A DNA stretch of 64,000 bases from Curtobacterium pusillum (GCF_013359865.1 NZ_JABMCE010000080.1:1-64000), one strand, 5' to 3'; shown: positions 27,121 to 36,645, counted from the stretch's first letter. Translations and numbers: made by a program. Notes: generated by a model not told the origin, from the sequence alone.

Positions 27121-27648
27121 CTAGGGAACCCAGCAGTCGTGGATCAAGCCGGTCACGCCGCGAGACACGGTGTTCACAGGCGTCGTGATGCTCCGGGTGC
27201 GCTGGTCGGACGCCGGCACCCGGATCTCCTTCCAACCGACGATCGTGTACGACTTGTCGAGCACCTGCACGGCGCACTTCGCGGTGGTGCCCGGGTCGAC
27301 GGAGACCTGGGTGTGCACGACCGTCCGGTGCGCCGACACGACCTCGTACCCGACGTCATCGGTGTCGAGTCCGTGGCTGGTCTGGCCCGGCCCGGCCCAG
27401 ATCACCCAGACGGTGAACACGAGGGCGACGGCGGCGGCGGCGACGACCCCGATGAGCCGGGTGCGGCGTGCGCGACCGGGGGTGCGGCCGTAGCGGTCGT
27501 CCAGCGTCGCGGTGGTGCTGGCGGACGGCTGAGGTGCCGGTTGGTGCTGCGGTTCGGACAGTTCGGGGCTCCCGGGGTGATTATCCTGATCCCAGGGTAG
27601 TTCACGCCTTGCTGTGCGCCGCCCGCGTCCACCGTGCTCACCCCGCAC
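27121..27648 (-). CDS. DUF4307 family membrane protein
   Basis: A small bitopic protein of unknown function. A hydrophilic, Gln/Pro-rich N-terminus including LDDRYGRTPGRARRT precedes one membrane helix (~66-86), then an extracytoplasmic beta-rich domain of ~90 residues ending with a conserved Cys (HDCWVP). DUF4307 is characteristically encoded beside mca in Actinobacteria, divergent as here. The only in-frame standard start is GTG 27648. A GATAAT hexamer at 27585-27580 would put transcription inside this frame, so the true N-terminus may be ~25-35 residues shorter and use a non-standard codon. Confidence 0.75.
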   Translation of the reverse strand: MRGEHGGRGRRTARRELPWDQDNHPGSPELSEPQHQPAPQPSASTTATLDDRYGRTPGRARRTRLIGVVAAAAVALVFTVWVIWAGPGQTSHGLDTDDVGYEVVSAHRTVVHTQVSVDPGTTAKCAVQVLDKSYTIVGWKEIRVPASDQRTRSITTPVNTVSRGVTGLIHDCWVP

Positions 27649-27676
27649 CCCCGCTCACGACAGTGAGGAACGCCAC

Positions 27677-28567
27677 GTGCCGTACCGCCTGATGGCCGTC
27701 CACGCCCATCCCGACGACGAGTCGAGCAAGGGAGCGGCCACCGCGGCGAAGTACGCGGCCGAGGGGAACGACGTCCTCGTGGTCTCCTGCACCGGGGGCG
27801 AGGCCGGGGACATCCTCAACGAGCAGCTCGGCGAGCCCGCCACCTCCCGGGCGCACCGCGACATGGCCGGGTACCGCCGGACCGAGATGGCCGCCGCGCA
27901 GGCAGCGCTGGGCATCGACCACGTGTGGCTCGGCTACCACGACTCCGGCCTGCCGGACGCCGAGAAGGGCGAGGCCGTGCGTCCCGGGACGTTCTCCACG
28001 GTGCCGCTCGAGTACGCGACCGAGGCGCTCGTCCGTGTCATCAGGCGGTTCCGGCCGCACGTGCTCGTCACCTACGACGAGAACGGCGGGTACCCGCACC
28101 CGGACCACATCCGCACGCACGAGGTCTCCGTCGCCGCCTGGCGGGACGCCGCCGACCCGGCGAAGTACCCCGACGCCGGTGCGCCGTGGACGATCTCGAA
28201 GCTCTACTACGAGCGGACGATGAACCCCCGGCGGTTCCGGACGATCTTCGAGGCCCTGCAGGAACGCGACCCGGACAGCCCCGCGATCGAGCAGCTCCGC
28301 GAATGGGTCGAACGGTTCGCCGACCGACCCGACCTCGCCACCACCCACGTCGACGTGCACGAGTACTTCGACGCCCGGGACGCCGCACTGCGCGCGCACG
28401 CGAGCCAGGTGCCACCGGACAGCGCCTTCTTCTACTGGCCGAACGACCTCCTCGCGACGGTGTGGCCGACCGAGGACTACCAGCTCGTCGAGGCCCGCGT
28501 GCCCACCGAGCTCCCCGAGTCCGACCTGTTCGCGGGGATCCCTGCCGACAAGGACACCACCGCGTGA
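27677..28567 (+). CDS. mca: Mycothiol S-conjugate amidase
   Basis: A 296-residue zinc amidase of the PIG-L/LmbE fold that cleaves mycothiol-xenobiotic conjugates to mercapturic acids for export. The zinc ligands are visible: His11 and Asp14 in VHAHPDDESSKG and His144 in GGYPHPDHIRTH. CTGGEAGDILN is typical of Mca rather than MshB. The GTG start has GAGGAA 6 bp upstream. It implies a mycothiol-producing organism, hence Actinobacteria. The stop overlaps the next start (GTGA at 28564-28567). Confidence 0.93.
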   Translation: MPYRLMAVHAHPDDESSKGAATAAKYAAEGNDVLVVSCTGGEAGDILNEQLGEPATSRAHRDMAGYRRTEMAAAQAALGIDHVWLGYHDSGLPDAEKGEAVRPGTFSTVPLEYATEALVRVIRRFRPHVLVTYDENGGYPHPDHIRTHEVSVAAWRDAADPAKYPDAGAPWTISKLYYERTMNPRRFRTIFEALQERDPDSPAIEQLREWVERFADRPDLATTHVDVHEYFDARDAALRAHASQVPPDSAFFYWPNDLLATVWPTEDYQLVEARVPTELPESDLFAGIPADKDTTA

Positions 28568-28899
28568 GCACCATCACGGCGGCACTCGCCGCCACCCCCA
28601 GCCCGAGCCCGACCTCGACGGTCCCCGACGTCGACGTGACGCCGGGCGTCGCGGGCTTCATCGCGATCGCGGTCGTCGCCGTCGTGACGATCCTGCTCGT
28701 CATCGACATGACCCGGCGCATCCGCCGGACCCGGTACCGGGCGGAGATCCGGGAGCGGCTCGAGTCTGAGGCGAACGGCACCGGCGGCACCGACGGCACC
28801 GTCGGCGCCGGGCGCGACGGGGTCGCCACGGACGAGCCGGACCGGCGGGCGTCCGAGGACGGACGGGCCGACGTCGGGGACGACACCGAGCGCGGCTGA
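28564..28899 (+). CDS. Small single-pass membrane protein downstream of mca
   Basis: A 111-residue protein of unknown function. A short Thr/Pro/Ser N-terminus precedes one membrane helix (~29-50), a basic stretch RRIRRTRYRAEIRERL, and a disordered acidic Gly/Asp tail. It is translationally coupled to mca by a GTGA overlap. Its stop codon lies within the first unit of a tandem repeat (28885 onward), so its C-terminal DTERG is repeat-encoded. Confidence 0.75.
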   Translation: MSTITAALAATPSPSPTSTVPDVDVTPGVAGFIAIAVVAVVTILLVIDMTRRIRRTRYRAEIRERLESEANGTGGTDGTVGAGRDGVATDEPDRRASEDGRADVGDDTERG

Positions 28900-28985
28900 C
28901 GCGACCAGCGCGGCTGGCGCGACCGAGCGCGGTGGACGCGACCAGCGCGGCTGACGCGACCGAGCGCGGTGGACGCGACCACGCG
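28885..28985 (+). repeat. Tandem 18/19-bp repeat array
   Basis: Five units alternate between a 19-bp form (ACCGAGCGCGGCTGACGCG or its GGTGGA variant) and an 18-bp form (ACCAGCGCGGCTGACGCG), at 28885, 28904, 28922, 28941 and 28959, with an 8-bp remnant at the end. The effective period is 37 bp. The first unit covers the stop codon of the preceding gene. Confidence 0.85.
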
Positions 28986-28987
28986 TG

Positions 28988-29029
28988 GGCCGGGAGGCGC
29001 GGTGCGGGCCCGCCCCGCGCCTCCTGGCC
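28988..29029. terminator. Bidirectional hairpin (GGAGGCGCGG repeat, full copy)
   Basis: A 15-bp stem (28988-29002 with 29015-29029, one G-U) between convergent genes, directly after the tandem repeat and 15 bp before the trhA stop. Confidence 0.75.
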
Positions 29030-29044
29030 GTCACACCGGTGCTG

Positions 29045-29764
29045 TCAGCGGACCGGGTCGAGCGCCACGATCAGCACGCCGACCCACTGCGCGGCGAACG
29101 CGACCACGGTCAGCGCATGGAACACCTCGTGGAAGCCGAACACCGTCGGTGACGGGTCCGGACGCTTGAAGCCGTACACGAGCGCGCCCAGGACGTACGC
29201 GAGCCCACCGGACAGGATCAGCACCGTCATCGGGACGCTCGCGTCGAAGAACTGCGGCAGCAGCCCGAGCGCCGCGCACCCGAGCACGAGGTAGATCGGC
29301 ACGTACAACCACCGCGGCGCCCCGATCCAGAGCACCCGGAACGCGATGCCGAGCGCGGCACCGGACCACATCACCCAGAGCACGAGCACCATCAGGGTGT
29401 GCGGCAGCGCGCAGATCGCCACGGGCGTGTACGTGCCGGCGATGAGCAGCAGGATGTTCGTGTGGTCGATGCGCTTCAGTACCGCCTTGACCGTCGGACC
29501 CCACGGGAAGCGGTGGTACGTCGCCGAGACCCCGAACATCGCGAGCGACGTCGCCATGAACACCGCGCTGCCGACCTTCGCCGCGGGGGAGCCGGCGAGG
29601 GCGATGAGCACGATGCCCATCGCGATGGCGAAGGGGAACGCACCGAGGTGGATCCAGCCACGCCAGGCCGGCCTTGGCTCGGGCGCGCGTGCGTCCCCGG
29701 TGCTCGCCGCCTCTTCCGTGAAGGGGACGTGGGGGAGGGTCCCGGTGTCGTGCTCGGCCTGCAT
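29045..29764 (-). CDS. trhA: Hemolysin III/TrhA family membrane protein
   Basis: A 239-residue seven-helix membrane protein related to adiponectin/PAQR receptors. The conserved metal-site residues are present: SATYHRFPW, RIDHTNILLLIAGTYTP and a C-terminal FGFHEVFHALTV. Bacterial members are linked to membrane lipid homeostasis; the hemolysin name is historical. ATG 29764 begins MQAEHDTG, ahead of a ~35-residue hydrophilic leader. It diverges from uppS. Confidence 0.88.
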   Translation of the reverse strand: MQAEHDTGTLPHVPFTEEAASTGDARAPEPRPAWRGWIHLGAFPFAIAMGIVLIALAGSPAAKVGSAVFMATSLAMFGVSATYHRFPWGPTVKAVLKRIDHTNILLLIAGTYTPVAICALPHTLMVLVLWVMWSGAALGIAFRVLWIGAPRWLYVPIYLVLGCAALGLLPQFFDASVPMTVLILSGGLAYVLGALVYGFKRPDPSPTVFGFHEVFHALTVVAFAAQWVGVLIVALDPVR

Positions 29765-29851
29765 GGTCCGACCGTAGGGGCCGATGCCGAACGAATGCCG
29801 AACACCTCGTGACGCGGCTGCTTCCGAGGTGCGGTGCACTATGTTCGTTGC

Positions 29852-30637
29852 GTGACCGGCAGGGTGGGATGGGCAGGACGAGGGATCCTCTACCGCGCGT
29901 ACCAGAGCCGTATCCGCCGCCAGATCGACGGGGCGGCCGTACCGAAGCACGTCGCCATGATCGTGGACGGCAACCGTCGCTGGGCGAAGCAGCTCGGACT
30001 CGAGTCAGCGGCGCACGGCCACCGCGCCGGTGCGGCGAAGATCCCGGAGTTCCTGACGTGGTGCGACGACCTCGGCATCGAGGTCGTGACGCTGTACCTG
30101 CTGTCGTCCGACAACCTGACGGGGCGGGGCGGTGACGAGCTCGAACAGCTCGTCGGGATCATCGCCGACCTGGCCGGCACGCTCGCCGATCACCGGGACT
30201 GGCGCGTGCAGCACGTCGGCTCGAACGAGGGGCTGCCCGAGGTGCTCGTCACGGCCCTGTCGCAGGCCGAGCAGCGGACGGCCGACCACACGGGCCTGCA
30301 CGTCAACCTCGCCGTCGGGTACGGCGGGCGCCGGGAGATCGCGGACGCCATGCGCAGCATCGTGCGGGCGCACGGCGAGGGCGGCGGCACGCTCGACACC
30401 CTCGCCGAGGTCCTCACGCCGGAGCTCATCGGCGACCACCTCTACACGCAGGGGCAGCCGGACCCGGACCTGGTGATCCGGACCTCGGGCGAGCAGCGGC
30501 TGTCCGACTTCATGCTGTGGCAGAGCGCGCACAGCGAGTTCTACTTCGTCGAGGCCTTCTACCCGGACCTGCGCGAGGTCGACTTCCTCCGTGCGGTCCG
30601 CGACTTCGGACTGCGCTCCCGGCGCTTCGGCGGATAA
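29852..30637 (+). CDS. uppS: Isoprenyl (polyprenyl diphosphate) transferase
   Basis: A 261-residue cis-prenyltransferase that extends isoprenyl diphosphates to make the lipid carrier for cell-wall synthesis. The catalytic Asp39 is in MIVDGNRRWAK, SSDNLTGRGGDEL is the mobile loop, and IRTSGEQRLSDFMLWQSAHSEFYF (pattern RTSGEQRLSDFMLWQ) is the C-terminal signature. Chain length cannot be inferred. Start GTG 29852 sits 6 bp after TATGTT (29840-29845), with no Shine-Dalgarno. It could be a Z-decaprenyl-type enzyme, as Actinobacteria often have two paralogues. Confidence 0.93.
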   Translation: MTGRVGWAGRGILYRAYQSRIRRQIDGAAVPKHVAMIVDGNRRWAKQLGLESAAHGHRAGAAKIPEFLTWCDDLGIEVVTLYLLSSDNLTGRGGDELEQLVGIIADLAGTLADHRDWRVQHVGSNEGLPEVLVTALSQAEQRTADHTGLHVNLAVGYGGRREIADAMRSIVRAHGEGGGTLDTLAEVLTPELIGDHLYTQGQPDPDLVIRTSGEQRLSDFMLWQSAHSEFYFVEAFYPDLREVDFLRAVRDFGLRSRRFGG

Positions 30638-30704
30638 CGGTTTCGCTCCCGCCGGGGCGTCCCAGTAGACTCACAGGGTTTTCGTCCCACGGAAGGTTGC
30701 CCCT

Positions 30705-31814
30705 GTGAACATCGCCGAGTATGCCGACGGCTTCGCCGAGGAGCCCGGTTACCTCGACCACGCCGCCTTCGGCCCCGTGCAGACCGCCGTCCTCGAGGAG
30801 CAGCGCGTGCTCGGGACGATCCAGGAGCACATGCGCTTCGGCGCGATGGAGACGCTCGACGAGCAGGACGTCCGCGTCCGCACGGTCGCCGCCCGCCTGG
30901 TCGGCCGGCGCGAGGACCAGGTCGTCTCGCAGACCGCGACCACCCCGGGTCTGCTGCACACCGCGTTCGGTCTCACCGGCGGCGTGCTCGTCTCCGCCGA
31001 CGAGTACCCGTCGCTGCCGCTCGCCCTCGCCAGCGCCGCGTCGGCCACGGGCGGCCGCGTGCAGCCCGTCGTCATCGAGTCCGGCGCCGGTTGGATGACG
31101 CCGTCGCTGATCGAGTCGCGCCTGTCCGATGACGTCACCGCCGTCGCCGTCTCCCTCGTCGACTGGCAGACGGGTTACCTCGCCGACCTCGCCGCCATCC
31201 GCGAGGTGATCGGCGAACGTCTCCTCATCGTCGACGCCATCCAGGGCTTCGGCGTCGTGGACGCCCCGTACCAGGTGGCCGACGTCGTCGCGACCGGTGG
31301 GCAGAAGTGGCTGCACGCCGGCTGGGGGACCGGGTTCACCGCCTTCAGCGACCGCGCGCTGAACCGTCTTCGTCCGGCCCTGTCCGGTCCGCACGGCACG
31401 ACCGGCTGGCCGACCGAGGTCCCCTCGGTCCGCCCCGGTGCCGCCGGCTTCCAGATGACGCGCATCGACCCGGTCGCGCAGGCCAGGATGGCGGTGTCGC
31501 TCGACCGGCTGACCGCCGTCGGGGTCGCCGCCGTGCAGGAGCGTGTCGCCGACCGGGTCGAGCGCGTCTTCGACATCGCCGACGAGTTCGGCCTGTCCGT
31601 CGAGTCCAGCCGCGACCCGCGGGAGCGCGCCGGCATCGTGGTGCTCCGACCGCCCCAGGGGCGTCTCACGGCGCTGTCCGCCGCGCTGCACAACCACGGG
31701 GTCACCGTGACGACGCGGCTCGGGGTCGCGCGGGTGTCGGTGTTCGCGTCCACCACGGACGAGACGCTTGACATGTTCCGCGACGCCTGCCTCTCGTACG
31801 CCACGATGCAGTAG
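30705..31814 (+). CDS. Aminotransferase class V-fold PLP enzyme
   Basis: A 369-residue fold-type I PLP enzyme of the class V (cysteine desulfurase/serine-glyoxylate aminotransferase-like) group. The PLP-anchoring Asp is in IVDAIQGFGVVD (~168-179) and the Schiff-base Lys in GGQKWLHAGWGTGF (~198-211). There is no Cys loop typical of IscS/SufS desulfurases, so desulfurase activity is unlikely. The substrate is unknown. Its own promoter is suggested by TAGACT (30666-30671), and GGAAGG (30691-30696) provides the ribosome site 8 bp before the GTG. Confidence 0.8.
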   Translation: MNIAEYADGFAEEPGYLDHAAFGPVQTAVLEEQRVLGTIQEHMRFGAMETLDEQDVRVRTVAARLVGRREDQVVSQTATTPGLLHTAFGLTGGVLVSADEYPSLPLALASAASATGGRVQPVVIESGAGWMTPSLIESRLSDDVTAVAVSLVDWQTGYLADLAAIREVIGERLLIVDAIQGFGVVDAPYQVADVVATGGQKWLHAGWGTGFTAFSDRALNRLRPALSGPHGTTGWPTEVPSVRPGAAGFQMTRIDPVAQARMAVSLDRLTAVGVAAVQERVADRVERVFDIADEFGLSVESSRDPRERAGIVVLRPPQGRLTALSAALHNHGVTVTTRLGVARVSVFASTTDETLDMFRDACLSYATMQ

Positions 31815-31830
31815 CGGTCCGCACTCCGCT

Positions 31831-31964
31831 CCCTCGGTGCGTGCCGCGAGCCCCCCCCTCGGTGCGTGCCGCGAAAGCGACAGTCCGCGGGCACCCGCCT
31901 CGGTGGGTGTCGCGAAAGCGACAGATTCCCGCGCGACGAAGGCGGGATCCTGTCGCTTTCGCGA
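31831..31964. repeat. Intergenic repeat cluster with TCGCGAAAGCGACAG arms
   Basis: Three direct copies of CCTCGGTGCGTGCCGCGA-like sequence start at 31831, 31856 and 31898; the last two extend into AAGCGACAG. The third copy's TCGCGAAAGCGACAG (31910-31924) has a perfect 15-bp inverted partner at 31950-31964, forming a hairpin with a 25-nt loop. No gene is credible in 31815-32223 apart from the phoH leader. Confidence 0.8.
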
Positions 31965-31982
31965 GGGGGCCGGCTCCGCCAC

Positions 31983-32030
31983 GACGGACTGGAGGCGCGG
32001 TGCGGGCCGGCACCGCGCCTCCCGTCCGCC
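31983..32030. terminator. Hairpin (GGAGGCGCGG repeat, full copy)
   Basis: A ~21-bp imperfect stem (31983-32003 with 32010-32030) and 6-nt loop. The left arm and loop are identical to the copy at 16592. This one lies between two tandem genes, 169 bp after the aminotransferase stop. Confidence 0.75.
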
Positions 32031-32223
32031 AGCCGCTCGCGTTCACGCGACCGTAACCTCCGCCACCGCGTGTCGCTGGTGTCGTGTCGGAGGTCGGACG
32101 TAGCTTGGCCCCATCGGGCACCGCGCCCGATCGAAGCGGCCACAGTCGGTGCTTCGGGACCCGCTCCACGGCCGCGTTCGAGGACATGGACCGGGCCGAG
32201 CGCGGCCCGGGGATGGAGTGGTC

Positions 32224-33645
32224 GTGACCTCTCAGAACGTCTCTCGCGGAATCCAGCAGCAGTACACCGCGGACTCGTCCACATCGGTCGCCCAGCGCAC
32301 GTACGTGCTCGACACCTCGGTGCTCCTCAGCGATCCGCGGGCACTGTTCCGCTTCGCGGAGCACGCGGTGGTCCTGCCCGTCGTGGTCGTCAGTGAACTG
32401 GAGTCCAAGCGCAACGACCCGGAGATCGGGTACTTCGCCCGGCAGGCGCTCCGGCTCCTCGACGAACTGCGCGTCGAGCACGAACGACTCGACTTCCCGA
32501 TCGCGATCGGCGAGGGCGGGTCGTTCCGGGTCGAGCTGAACCACTCCAACCAATCCGTCCTGCCGTCCGGGCTGCAGCTCGGCGACAACGACTCGCGGAT
32601 CCTCGCCGTCGCGTCGAACCTCAAGAACGACGGACTCGACGTCGTCGTCGTGTCGAAGGACCTGCCCCTGCGCGTCAAGGCGTCCTCGATCGGCATGGCG
32701 GCCGAGGAGTACCGCGCCGAACTCGCGGTCGACAGCGGCTACACGGGCGTCACCGACCTGCAGGTGTCCGGCGAGCAGATGTCCGACCTGTACGAGAAGG
32801 AGGAGATCCGTTCCTCCGCCCTCGCCGACGTCCCCGTCAACACCGGCGTCGTCATCCACTCGGAACGCGGATCGGCGCTCGGCCGCGTCACCTCGCCCGG
32901 CTCGGTCGCGCTGGTCCGCGGCGACCGGGAGGTCTTCGGACTCCGCGGCCGGTCCGCCGAACAGCGGCTCGCGATCGACGCCCTGCTCGACCCGGAGATC
33001 GGCATCGTGTCGCTCGGCGGCAGTGCCGGTACCGGCAAGTCGGCGCTCGCGCTGTGCGCCGGACTCGAGGCCGTGCTCGAACGACAGCAGCACAAGAAGA
33101 TCATGGTCTTCCGGCCGCTCTACGCGGTGGGCGGCCAGGAGCTCGGCTACCTGCCCGGCGACGCCGCCGAGAAGATGAACCCGTGGGCGCAGGCCGTCTA
33201 CGACACACTCGGGGCGCTGGTGTCCGACAACGTCCTCGACGAGGTCGTCGAGCGCGGCATGCTCGAGGTGCTCCCGCTCACGCACATCCGCGGGCGTTCC
33301 CTGCACGACGCGTTCGTGATCGTCGACGAGGCGCAGTCCCTCGAACGCAACGTCCTCCTCACGATGCTGTCCCGCATCGGGCAGAACTCCCGCGTCGTGC
33401 TCACCCACGACGTGGCGCAGCGCGACAACCTGCGGGTCGGCCGACACGACGGCGTCGCCTCGGTGATCGAGCGGCTCAAGGGGCACCCGCTGTTCGCGCA
33501 CGTGACGCTGACGCGTTCCGAGCGGTCGGCGATCGCCGCCCTGGTGACCGAGATGCTGGACTCTCCCGTCCGTCGTGTGGTGACGCCTAGTTCGGGTGCG
33601 TCATCGAGAGCACGTCGAGGGCGCTGTCGAGCTGCTCCTCGGTGA
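32224..33645 (+). CDS. phoH: PhoH family protein with N-terminal PIN domain (YlaK-type)
   Basis: A 473-residue fusion of a PIN-like nuclease domain (~20-150, [13 protein letters not shown] with acidic active-site residues) and a PhoH ATPase/helicase-like domain (~250-450). The latter has Walker [13 protein letters not shown] and Walker [11 protein letters not shown]. PhoH2-type proteins couple RNA unwinding to RNA cleavage. The GTG at 32224 is favoured by GGAG 5 bp upstream; GTG 32218 is an alternative. The last 59 bp overlap the 3' end of fumC on the other strand, encoding an Arg/Ser-rich tail. Confidence 0.88.
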   Translation: MTSQNVSRGIQQQYTADSSTSVAQRTYVLDTSVLLSDPRALFRFAEHAVVLPVVVVSELESKRNDPEIGYFARQALRLLDELRVEHERLDFPIAIGEGGSFRVELNHSNQSVLPSGLQLGDNDSRILAVASNLKNDGLDVVVVSKDLPLRVKASSIGMAAEEYRAELAVDSGYTGVTDLQVSGEQMSDLYEKEEIRSSALADVPVNTGVVIHSERGSALGRVTSPGSVALVRGDREVFGLRGRSAEQRLAIDALLDPEIGIVSLGGSAGTGKSALALCAGLEAVLERQQHKKIMVFRPLYAVGGQELGYLPGDAAEKMNPWAQAVYDTLGALVSDNVLDEVVERGMLEVLPLTHIRGRSLHDAFVIVDEAQSLERNVLLTMLSRIGQNSRVVLTHDVAQRDNLRVGRHDGVASVIERLKGHPLFAHVTLTRSERSAIAALVTEMLDSPVRRVVTPSSGASSRARRGRCRAAPR

Positions 33646-35011
33646 CCTCGCCCCGCTCGACGTGGCCGAGGGCGATCACGGCCTCGCGCACGGTGACACC
33701 CTCGGCGACGGCGAACTTCGCGACCTTCGCCGCGGCCTCGTACCCGATCACACGGTTGAGCGGCGTGACGATCGACGGCGACGACTCCGCGAACGCGCGG
33801 GCACGGTCAAGGTTCGCCTCGAGCCCGTCGATCGTCTTGTCGGCCAGCACCCGCGAGCTGTTCGCCAGCAGGCGGATCGACTCGAGCAGCGCCGTACCCA
33901 TCACGGGGATCGCCACGTTGAGCTCGAAGGCACCCGAGGCTCCGGCCCACGCGATCGTGGCATCGTTGCCGATGACCCGGGCGGCGACCATCAGGGTGGC
34001 CTCGGGGATGACCGGGTTCACCTTGCCCGGCATGATCGACGAGCCCGGCTGCAGGTCGGGGATGTGGAGCTCGCCGAGACCGGTGTTCGGGCCCGAGCCC
34101 ATCCAGCGCAGGTCGTTGTTGATCTTCGTCAGGCTCACCGCGATCACCTTGAGCGCGCCGGACGCCTCGACCAGGGCATCACGCGCGCCCTGCGCCTCGA
34201 AGTGGTCGAGCGCCTCGGTGATCGGCAGGCCGGTGTCGCTCGCGAGCTGGGCGATCACCTTCTGCGGGAAGCCCTTCGGCGTGTTGATGCCGGTGCCGAC
34301 GGCGGTGCCGCCGAGCGGGACCTCGGCCACGCGGGGGAGCGTCGCGTTCACGCGCTCGATGCCGAGCCGGACCTGACGCGCGTACCCGCCGAACTCCTGG
34401 CCGAGTGTGACCGGGGTGGCGTCCATCAGGTGGGTGCGCCCCGACTTCACGGCGTCGGCCCACAGCGTCGCCTTCGCTTCGAGGGATCCGGCGAGGTGCT
34501 CGAGCGCGGGGACGAGCGTGCGGATGAGGGCCTCGGTCACGGCGACGTGCACCGAGGTCGGGAACACGTCGTTCGAGGACTGCGACGCGTTCACGTGGTC
34601 GTTCGGGTGCACCGCGGCGTCGGCGATCTCGGACGCCAGGGTCGCGAGCACCTCGTTCATGTTCATGTTCGACGACGTGCCGCTGCCGGTCTGGTAGACG
34701 TCGACCGGGAACTGGTCGTGGTGCTGTCCGGCGATGATCGTGTCCGCCGCCTTCGCCACGGCGTCGGCCAGGGCGGGGTCGACGATGCCGAGCTCCCCGT
34801 TGACGATCGCCGCTGCCCGCTTGATGCGGGCGAGGGCCACGATCTGCGCCGACTCGAGCCCACTGCCCGAGATCGGGAAGTTCTCGACCGCACGCTGCGT
34901 CTGCGCCCGGTAGAGCGCGGACACCGGCACGCGGACCTCGCCCATGGTGTCGTGCTCGATGCGGTACTCGCCGGAGCTGTCGGTCACGGTGGTCGGGGTG
35001 GTGTCGGTCAC
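33587..35011 (-). CDS. fumC: Class II fumarate hydratase
   Basis: A 474-residue tetrameric, iron-free fumarase of the TCA cycle (fumarate to L-malate). The signature [11 protein letters not shown] is the catalytic SS loop. [13 protein letters not shown] and [10 protein letters not shown] are the other substrate-binding segments, and [12 protein letters not shown] carries the conserved His. The start is GTG at 35011. The carbonic anhydrase gene lies upstream on the same strand with ~100 bp between them. Confidence 0.96.
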   Translation of the reverse strand: MTDTTPTTVTDSSGEYRIEHDTMGEVRVPVSALYRAQTQRAVENFPISGSGLESAQIVALARIKRAAAIVNGELGIVDPALADAVAKAADTIIAGQHHDQFPVDVYQTGSGTSSNMNMNEVLATLASEIADAAVHPNDHVNASQSSNDVFPTSVHVAVTEALIRTLVPALEHLAGSLEAKATLWADAVKSGRTHLMDATPVTLGQEFGGYARQVRLGIERVNATLPRVAEVPLGGTAVGTGINTPKGFPQKVIAQLASDTGLPITEALDHFEAQGARDALVEASGALKVIAVSLTKINNDLRWMGSGPNTGLGELHIPDLQPGSSIMPGKVNPVIPEATLMVAARVIGNDATIAWAGASGAFELNVAIPVMGTALLESIRLLANSSRVLADKTIDGLEANLDRARAFAESSPSIVTPLNRVIGYEAAAKVAKFAVAEGVTVREAVIALGHVERGEVTEEQLDSALDVLSMTHPN

Positions 35012-35107
35012 GTCGTCGTGGTCCTTCCTGGGGTGCTCGCCGGCTGCGGTCGCACCGGCTGGTGGGATGTCCCGCTGGTGCCCGGGACTTCTCGTCGTGT
35101 CGGCCGA

Positions 35108-35722
35108 TCAGGCCTGGCCGACGACGGTGTCGATGGCCACCTCGCCCGTGGTGAGGTCGTAGGTCGCGCCGACGACGGCCAATCTACCCTCGGCGATCGC
35201 GTCGGAGACGGCGCCTGAACGCTCGATCACCTGGCGCAGCGTGGCTTCGAGGTGCGCCGCGCCGACCGATTCCTGGGGGACGTCGGCGTCGCTGGTGCGC
35301 ACGCGCTCGACGCTCGGGGCGATGGCGTCGACGAGGGCCTGCAGGTGCGGAGCGGGGACGGGCTCGCCGGAGCGCGCCGCGGCGACGGCGCCGCACTTCG
35401 TGTGGCGCAGCACGACCACGAGCGGGGTGCCGAGCGCGACGACCGCGAACTCGATCGACCCGAGCACGACGTCGTCGACGATCTGTCCGGCGTTGCGGAT
35501 CGCGAAGAGGTCACCGATGCCGGCGTCGAAGACGTGCTCGAACGGCACGCGGGAGTCGGAGCAGCCCAGGACCGTGGCGAACGGCGCCTGGGACCCCTGG
35601 AGCTCCGATCGGCGGTCCGGGTCGATCCGGCCGGTGCGGCGCTTGTCCGCGGCGAAGCGGGCGTTGCCCTCGACGAGGAGGCGGAGGGCGTCGGACGGGG
35701 TGGAGGCGGCGCGATCGGGCAT
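35108..35722 (-). CDS. Beta-class carbonic anhydrase
   Basis: A 204-residue zinc enzyme interconverting CO2 and bicarbonate. Zinc ligands are Cys54, His107 and Cys110 (LGCSDSRVP and LRHTKCGAV), with Asp56 and Arg58 as the active-site dyad. NAGQIVDDVVLGSIEFAV is the dimer interface segment. The length is normal for soluble forms, with no signal peptide. It may supply bicarbonate to carboxylases or neutral pH control. Same strand as fumC and DUF4245. Confidence 0.93.
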   Translation of the reverse strand: MPDRAASTPSDALRLLVEGNARFAADKRRTGRIDPDRRSELQGSQAPFATVLGCSDSRVPFEHVFDAGIGDLFAIRNAGQIVDDVVLGSIEFAVVALGTPLVVVLRHTKCGAVAAARSGEPVPAPHLQALVDAIAPSVERVRTSDADVPQESVGAAHLEATLRQVIERSGAVSDAIAEGRLAVVGATYDLTTGEVAIDTVVGQA

Positions 35723-35764
35723 GTGGTTCCTCGTGATCGGGGGTGGGCTGCTGCGGTGGGCGGA

Positions 35765-36403
35765 CTACGAGCCGAGCTGTTCGCCGACGGCGGTCGCGAC
35801 GGTCCGGAACGACGAGTCGTCGGCGGTGCCGGACAGGACGATGGTGTTCTTCCCGAACGTCGACACCAGGGAGTACGCCTGGTTCCCGGCGTCGTCACCC
35901 TCGGCCCGGCGGTCGTACACGGTCCACTTCGTGCCCGCGATGGTTCGGGAGCCGGTGGCCGCGTGCTGGTCGAGCTGGTTCGAGACCCACGTCGCGTTCG
36001 CCTCGATGCCCTGCTGCAGACCGATGTACTGCTTGTCCGGGGTGATGAAGCCCACGGTCCACACGCTGACGCCGTCGGTCGTCTTGTCCTGGTAGTCGGC
36101 CCGGTTCGACGAGTAGCCCTTCGGCAGCGCCGGCGCGGCGAGCGTCACGCCGGGCACCTTCGCCTGGGACGCGACCTGCCGGTAGTCCACCGTTCGGTCG
36201 GCCACCGGGGTGTTCGGCCGGACGACGACCGCGACGAGGAACAGCACGATGCCGAGCGACGCGATCAGGGCGATGACGAGGTTGAACGCCGTCTGGTGCT
36301 GCCGCCGGGCGGTGCGGGCGGCGTCCTTCCGGGCCCAGGTCTCCTCAGGCGTCTCGGGGCGACCGAGCTCGGCGACGATCGGGCGGCCGTCGGCGTCGGT
36401 CAT
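35765..36403 (-). CDS. DUF4245 family membrane protein
   Basis: A 212-residue bitopic protein. An N-terminal cytosolic segment (~1-40) precedes one membrane helix (~42-64), then an extracytoplasmic domain with [22 protein letters not shown] (pattern [13 protein letters not shown]) and YDRRAEG...YSLV. DUF4245 proteins are actinobacterial and of unknown role. The ATG overlaps the xseB stop (ATGA, 36403-36400), so it is translationally coupled to xseB. Confidence 0.85.
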   Translation of the reverse strand: MTDADGRPIVAELGRPETPEETWARKDAARTARRQHQTAFNLVIALIASLGIVLFLVAVVVRPNTPVADRTVDYRQVASQAKVPGVTLAAPALPKGYSSNRADYQDKTTDGVSVWTVGFITPDKQYIGLQQGIEANATWVSNQLDQHAATGSRTIAGTKWTVYDRRAEGDDAGNQAYSLVSTFGKNTIVLSGTADDSSFRTVATAVGEQLGS

Positions 36404-36645
36404 CGGGCGGCACCGTCCTCGGACGCCGATGCGGCCCGCGCGGCGTCGAGCCGTGCACGGGCACCGACCAGCCACTCCTCGCACCGGGCGGCGAGGGACT
36501 CGCCCCGCTCCCACAGCGACAGAGAGCGTTCCAGCGTCGCGGAACCCTGCTCGAGCTCGGCGACGACGCGCACGAGTTCGTCGCGCGCGGCTTCGTAGCT
36601 CAGCGACTGGACGTCGGCCTGCTCGGGTTCCTGCTGGGATGACAC
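36400..36645 (-). CDS. xseB: Exodeoxyribonuclease VII small subunit
   Basis: An 81-residue helical subunit that assembles with XseA. The family core [20 protein letters not shown] and [22 protein letters not shown] (pattern [12 protein letters not shown]) is intact. It lies 62 bp downstream of xseA and overlaps the DUF4245 start by 4 bp. Together XseA and XseB degrade single-stranded DNA from both ends. Confidence 0.93.
   Translation of the reverse strand: MSSQQEPEQADVQSLSYEAARDELVRVVAELEQGSATLERSLSLWERGESLAARCEEWLVGARARLDAARAASASEDGAAR

Noticed and set aside
27585..27648. Extended N-terminus of the DUF4307 protein
   Set aside because: Kept in the coordinates because GTG 27648 is the only standard in-frame start, but the segment does not look conserved and a promoter-like hexamer lies inside it, so no significance is attached to it.
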